Source: CAZTDU01 sp050248795
GTDB taxonomy: Bacteria > Pseudomonadota > Gammaproteobacteria > Burkholderiales > SG8-39
Direction of reading: 5' to 3'
DNA length: 53,890 nucleotides
NCBI GenBank assembly: GCA_050248795.1
Contig: JBFWRS010000026.1
Coordinates: forward strand, 1-53,890
Position numbers and translations under genes: made by a program. Positions 50,606-53,890 of the stretch are shown in pieces. How positions within the stretch are numbered: the first letter of the stretch is position 1; the number at the start of each line of letters is the position of its first letter. The notes under the pieces are model-generated. The model had not been told where the DNA came from and made no database searches. It was given only the letters and a program-made list of their open reading frames with translations.

Positions 50606-51769
50606 TTACTTTTTCTTCGCGGCCCGCTTCGCCGCGGGCTTTTCCGGCCAGTAGTAGTTCGCCGCAAACGAGTACGGCGGGAACATGAATCGCTTCGCGG
50701 GTACGACTTTCGACGCATACGCGCGCTGCGACTCCAGCACCTTCTTGAAGAACGGGCTCTTGGCCGATTCCTCCGCCGCGATCTTGTCCCAGGTCTTCAG
50801 GAACGCGACCAGGATGTCCGGCGGTGTGCGCAGGATCTGCGTGCCGTGCTTGGTGCGCATCTCCTCGATGGCGTCGGCGTTCTGCTTCTGCCACTTGGCC
50901 CACCACCGCAGGAATGTCTCGCTGGTCGACGAACGGATGGCTTCCTGCTGCTGCGAGGGCAGACCCTTCCAGACATCGTTGTTGACGATCAGCTCGCCGA
51001 CCACGCTGGGCTCGTGCATCCCCGGGGTGTAGTGATACTTGAATACCTGGGGCAGGCCGAGCCTGAGGTCTTCCACGCCGCCAACCCACTCGGCGCAATC
51101 GATCACGCCACGCTGCGCTGCCGGCACGATTTCGCCGCCCGGCATGTTCACCGTCGTCATGCCCATGCGCTGGAACAGCTCCGCGACGATGCCGGTCTGG
51201 CGGCATTTCATGCCCTTGAAGTCGGCCAGGTTCTTGATCGGCCGCTTGAACCAGCCGAACGCCTGCGGGCCGGCAGGCAGGATCGGGAAAGCGATGACGT
51301 TCAGCTTGAGTTCCTTCTGGTAGAACTCCCACCACAGGTCCAGGCCGCCGCCTTCATAGAGCCAGCCCATGAAGTCGATGTGGTCCATGCCGAACGGACC
51401 GGCGGGCGTGGACGAAAACAGCGTAGCCGCCTTGCTCTTGCCGACCCAGTAGTAGGACACGGCATGTGCGCCGTCGATCACCTTCTTGTGCGAGGCATCC
51501 AGCACCTCGAATGCAGGCACCACCTGTCCGGCCGCCATGGCCTCGATCTTCAGCTGGCCCGAGGTCAGCTTGTCGACGCGCTCGGCGAAGAAGCGGAAGT
51601 TGTCCTGCAGGGTCAGGCTCGCAGGCCAGGTGGACTGCATTTTGAGGCTCTTCGCGCCGCCGGCCGTTGCCGCGGGCGCAGCGGGCGCAGGCTTCTGCTG
51701 CGCAGTCGCCGCGGCAGCAAAGCCGAGCGCCACTGCGGCCGCGCAGGCCCGCATGAACAGGGTACGCAT
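50606..51769 (-). CDS. TRAP transporter substrate-binding protein (DctP), copy 2
   Basis: A 387-residue paralogue of the next gene, with a signal peptide (MRTLFMRACAAAVALGFAAAATAQ) and an Ala/Pro-rich linker after it. Core stretches KMQSTWPASLTLQDNF, MAAGQVVPAFEVLD, MKCRQTGIVAELFQRMG and VNMPGGEIVPAAQRG parallel copy 1. The ATG at 51769 follows AAGGAG. A strong sigma70 promoter lies upstream, and a terminator separates it from copy 1. It may bind a related but different ligand and share the DctQM permease. Confidence 0.92.
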   Translation of the reverse strand: MRTLFMRACAAAVALGFAAAATAQQKPAPAAPAATAGGAKSLKMQSTWPASLTLQDNFRFFAERVDKLTSGQLKIEAMAAGQVVPAFEVLDASHKKVIDGAHAVSYYWVGKSKAATLFSSTPAGPFGMDHIDFMGWLYEGGGLDLWWEFYQKELKLNVIAFPILPAGPQAFGWFKRPIKNLADFKGMKCRQTGIVAELFQRMGMTTVNMPGGEIVPAAQRGVIDCAEWVGGVEDLRLGLPQVFKYHYTPGMHEPSVVGELIVNNDVWKGLPSQQQEAIRSSTSETFLRWWAKWQKQNADAIEEMRTKHGTQILRTPPDILVAFLKTWDKIAAEESAKSPFFKKVLESQRAYASKVVPAKRFMFPPYSFAANYYWPEKPAAKRAAKKK

Positions 51770-51818
51770 GGGAAACACTCCTTCTGGTGGACGGGTTGGA
51801 ACTGCGGGGTAAAAATTG

Positions 51819-51847
51819 ATGTTAGGAGGATGAATTTGCGATGTCAA
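51819..51847 (-). promoter_or_regulatory. Strong sigma70 promoter of dctP copy 2
   Basis: A perfect TTGACA (51847-51842) and TAACAT (51824-51819) are separated by 17 bases. The -35 overlaps the stop codon of the metallo-beta-lactamase gene. A leader of about 40 bases and an AAGGAG site follow. Confidence 0.75.
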
Positions 51848-52638
51848 CGCGGCGCGACATCCAGCCGTACCGCGATGCCCTCGAGTTCCTTCGACGGCGC
51901 GGGATAGCGCGCCGTGACCAGCGGGTCGTGGCCCGGAATGACGTGCTCCGGCGATGCCGCCAGCGCGCGCAGCTTTGCGTAGCCGTCCACCATCTGGCCG
52001 AGGTGGTAGACGATGGGAAACGGTCGTACCTGCTCGAAGTTGGCGTAGAAATGCGCGGCATCGGACGCCAGCACGACCCACCCGCGAGCGGTATGCACGC
52101 GCACCACCTGCAGGCCCATGGTGTGACCACCGAGGAAGTGCAGGCTCACGCCCGGCGCGAGCTCGGCATCGCCGTCATGGAACCGTACCCGCCCGGCGTA
52201 GACGCGGCGGACCATGCCGACCACGTCCTCGACCTCGAACGCGCCGCGGAAGCAGTCGTGGCACATGTAGCGGCCGGTCGCATACTGCATCTCGCGGTCC
52301 TGGATGTGCAGCATCGCAGCGGGGAAGAGGTCGAAGTTCCCGGCATGGTCGTAGTGCAGGTGCGTGATCACCACGTCGCGCACAGCCGCGGCGTCGCAGC
52401 CAAGCAGGCGCAGCCCCGCCGTCGGGCAGCGCAGAAGATTGCGCCGGCGCTTGGCGGCCATGGTGGCCGAGAATCCGGTGTCGACAACGATCTCGCGCCC
52501 GTCGCCGCGGATCAGCCAGACGAAATAGTCCAGCGGCATCGGCACGTCGTGCGTGTCGCCGAAGAGGAAGTTCTCCCCCGAGCGACGCTCGTGGTGCGCG
52601 TACTTGACCGCGAAAACCTCGTAGGCCGGGATGCTCAT
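51844..52638 (-). CDS. Metallo-beta-lactamase-fold hydrolase (AHL lactonase-like)
   Basis: A 264-residue protein of the MBL superfamily. The zinc-binding motif is ITHLHYDHAGNFDLFP, with further ligands in FLGGHTMG, LASDAAHF and VIPGHDPLV, an arrangement seen in N-acyl homoserine lactonases and related hydrolases. It is cytoplasmic, with no signal peptide. The ATG at 52638 overlaps the tyrS stop (ATGA), so it is co-translated with tyrS. Lactonase activity is a family-level inference only; other MBL hydrolases share the motif. Confidence 0.9.
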   Translation of the reverse strand: MSIPAYEVFAVKYAHHERRSGENFLFGDTHDVPMPLDYFVWLIRGDGREIVVDTGFSATMAAKRRRNLLRCPTAGLRLLGCDAAAVRDVVITHLHYDHAGNFDLFPAAMLHIQDREMQYATGRYMCHDCFRGAFEVEDVVGMVRRVYAGRVRFHDGDAELAPGVSLHFLGGHTMGLQVVRVHTARGWVVLASDAAHFYANFEQVRPFPIVYHLGQMVDGYAKLRALAASPEHVIPGHDPLVTARYPAPSKELEGIAVRLDVAPR

Positions 52639-53846
52639 GACAGGTGGATCCTCGCGAATTTTCGCTTGCCGACCTGCACGACGGCGGACTCGCCGCGCGC
52701 GAGTTTCAGCGCCTTGTCGGACACGCGCTCGCCGTTCAGCTTGACGCCGCCCTGCTCGATCATGCGCTGCGCCTCGGATACGCTGGGCGTAAGCCCCGCC
52801 TGCTTCAGGATCTGCACCATCGACAAGGCCCCCGCGGCGCACGGGATGCGTATCTCCGGCATGTCCGCAGGGGTTTCGCCGCGCCGGAATCGCGCCTCGA
52901 ACTCCGCCTCGGCGAGCTTCGCCGCGGCGCCGCCGTGAAAGCGCGCGACGACCTCGGCCGCGAAGGCGGCCTTCACGTCGCGGGGGTTGCGGCCGCCGGC
53001 GACTTCCTCGCGCCATTTGCGCACGACTGAAACCGGCTCGAACGACAGAAGTTCGACATAGCGCCACATCAGCGTGTCGGAGATGCTCATCAGCTTGCCG
53101 AACATCTCTGCGGGCGGCTCGGAGATGCCGACGTAGTTGCCGAGGGACTTGGACATCTTCTGCACGCCATCCAGCCCCTCCAGCAGCGGCATGGTGAGTA
53201 TGCACTGCGGTTCCTGCCCCCAGTCGCGCTGCAACTCCCGGCCCACCAGCAGGTTGAATTTCTGGTCGGTGCCACCGAGCTCGACGTCGCTTTTCATGGC
53301 GACCGAGTCGTAGCCCTGCATCAGCGGATAGAGGAGTTCATGCACCGCGATCGGCTGCCCACCCTTGTAGCGCCTGGAAAAGTCGTCCCGCTCCATCAGG
53401 CGCGCAAGCGTGTAGCGGGCAGCGAGCCGGATCATGCCTTCCGCACCCAGCTTGTCCGACCATTCGGAATTGAACATCACCACGGTCTTGTCCGGATCGA
53501 GGATCCTGGACATCTGTTCGCGATAGGTGCGCGCGTTCTCCTGGATCTGCTCGCGCGACAGGGGCGGGCGCGTCTGGTTCTTGCCCGAGGGGTCGCCGAT
53601 CATGCCGGTGAAATCGCCGATGAGAAACTGCACCTGGTGGCCGAGTTCCTGGAAGTGGCGCAGCTTGTTGATGACCACTGTGTGGCCGATGTGCAGGTCT
53701 GGGGCGGTGGGATCCAGGCCCAGCTTGATGCGCAGCATGCGCCCGCTCTGCAGCTTGCGCATGAGGTCCTCCTCGACGATCAGCTCATCGCAGCCGCGGC
53801 GGATCAGTTCGAGAGCCTCGGCCGGGGAAACGCTGCGTGGGACCAT
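52635..53846 (-). CDS. tyrS: Tyrosyl-tRNA synthetase
   Basis: A 403-residue class I aminoacyl-tRNA synthetase. The HIGH motif is H52-I-G-H55 (DLHIGHTVV) and the KMSKS motif is in VQKMSKSLGN at about residue 230. Tyrosine-binding segments include MQGYDSVAMKSDVELGGTDQ. The C-terminal S4-like domain covers about 340-403 (GGVKLNGERVSDKA). It attaches tyrosine to tRNA-Tyr. The ATG at 53846 gives the usual length. Its 3' end overlaps the MBL gene by four bases. Only 44 bases remain upstream of it in the window. Confidence 0.96.
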   Translation of the reverse strand: MVPRSVSPAEALELIRRGCDELIVEEDLMRKLQSGRMLRIKLGLDPTAPDLHIGHTVVINKLRHFQELGHQVQFLIGDFTGMIGDPSGKNQTRPPLSREQIQENARTYREQMSRILDPDKTVVMFNSEWSDKLGAEGMIRLAARYTLARLMERDDFSRRYKGGQPIAVHELLYPLMQGYDSVAMKSDVELGGTDQKFNLLVGRELQRDWGQEPQCILTMPLLEGLDGVQKMSKSLGNYVGISEPPAEMFGKLMSISDTLMWRYVELLSFEPVSVVRKWREEVAGGRNPRDVKAAFAAEVVARFHGGAAAKLAEAEFEARFRRGETPADMPEIRIPCAAGALSMVQILKQAGLTPSVSEAQRMIEQGGVKLNGERVSDKALKLARGESAVVQVGKRKFARIHLS

Positions 53847-53890
53847 GGGTTCCGGTTTTGGGCATCGGGGATTCTTTGCTACACTGCCCC

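Overview
The window is about 53.9 kb of GC-rich (roughly two-thirds GC), very densely coded DNA. It reads as a chromosomal contig of a betaproteobacterium, most likely Burkholderiales-like and probably a metagenome-assembled genome. The grounds are the gene families (TRAP transporters, LivK-type binding protein, DUF2282/DUF692/DUF2063 cluster, ATP-grasp/alpha-E/transglutaminase cluster) and the many 4-base ATGA/GTGA gene overlaps. A scaffold gap of exactly 100 N is flanked by an exact 127-bp duplication, which marks the sequence as a draft assembly. I see no rRNA or tRNA gene, transposase, integrase, phage gene or CRISPR array. No gene-free stretch exceeds 300 bases.

Layout, left to right. 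1-2685 (minus): a bufferin/HvfABC-type RiPP operon (DUF2282 precursor, DUF692 MNIO enzyme, DUF2063 partner, DoxX) followed by a DUF547 gene cut by the window edge. 2904-5212 (minus): a corrinoid/4Fe-4S reductive-dehalogenase-like protein with two similar halves, broken by the gap artefact. 5286-6924 (plus): an amino-acid ABC ATPase and a beta-hydroxyacid dehydrogenase. 6921-9127 (minus): secreted protein, ECF sigma factor, membrane anti-sigma-like protein. 9213-13583: a YkgJ-type cysteine-cluster protein, a TPP enzyme with an alpha/beta hydrolase, a CoA-binding protein and an AraC regulator.

13673-24229 holds two versions of the circularly permuted ATP-grasp / alpha-E / transglutaminase system. 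The first has three genes; the second has a fused ATP-grasp-alpha-E protein plus a small transglutaminase. Between them lie a HELGH metallopeptidase and a 95-residue secreted protein. An intergenic element at 24290-24366 looks like a small RNA with a CCUCCUCCCC loop and its own terminator. Next come metY and a zinc alcohol dehydrogenase, then two overlapping secreted caspase-family proteins (26847-31783), divergent from a gamma-glutamyltransferase/GST pair.

34061-41719 carries an M1-unrelated HELAH aminopeptidase-type lipoprotein, a small lipase-like hydrolase, a CoA-ester lyase, a sarcosine/dimethylglycine-dehydrogenase-like flavoprotein, a branched-chain amino acid-type binding protein and a D-2-hydroxyacid dehydrogenase. 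41720-44075 (minus) is an operon of three apparently exported proteins: Tat-type transglutaminase, TlpA thioredoxin and a SAM methyltransferase. 44179-47032 holds a two-subunit TPP decarboxylase, a ChaC cyclotransferase and a MalY/PatB lyase. 47124-51769 is a TRAP uptake system with two binding proteins, good sigma70 promoters and internal terminators. The window closes with a metallo-beta-lactamase-fold hydrolase overlapping tyrS.

Much of the window serves uptake and catabolism of organic and amino acids (TRAP, LivK-type protein, ABC ATPase, several dehydrogenases and lyases). The regions most worth following up are the bufferin operon, the doubled ATP-grasp/transglutaminase locus and the caspase pair.
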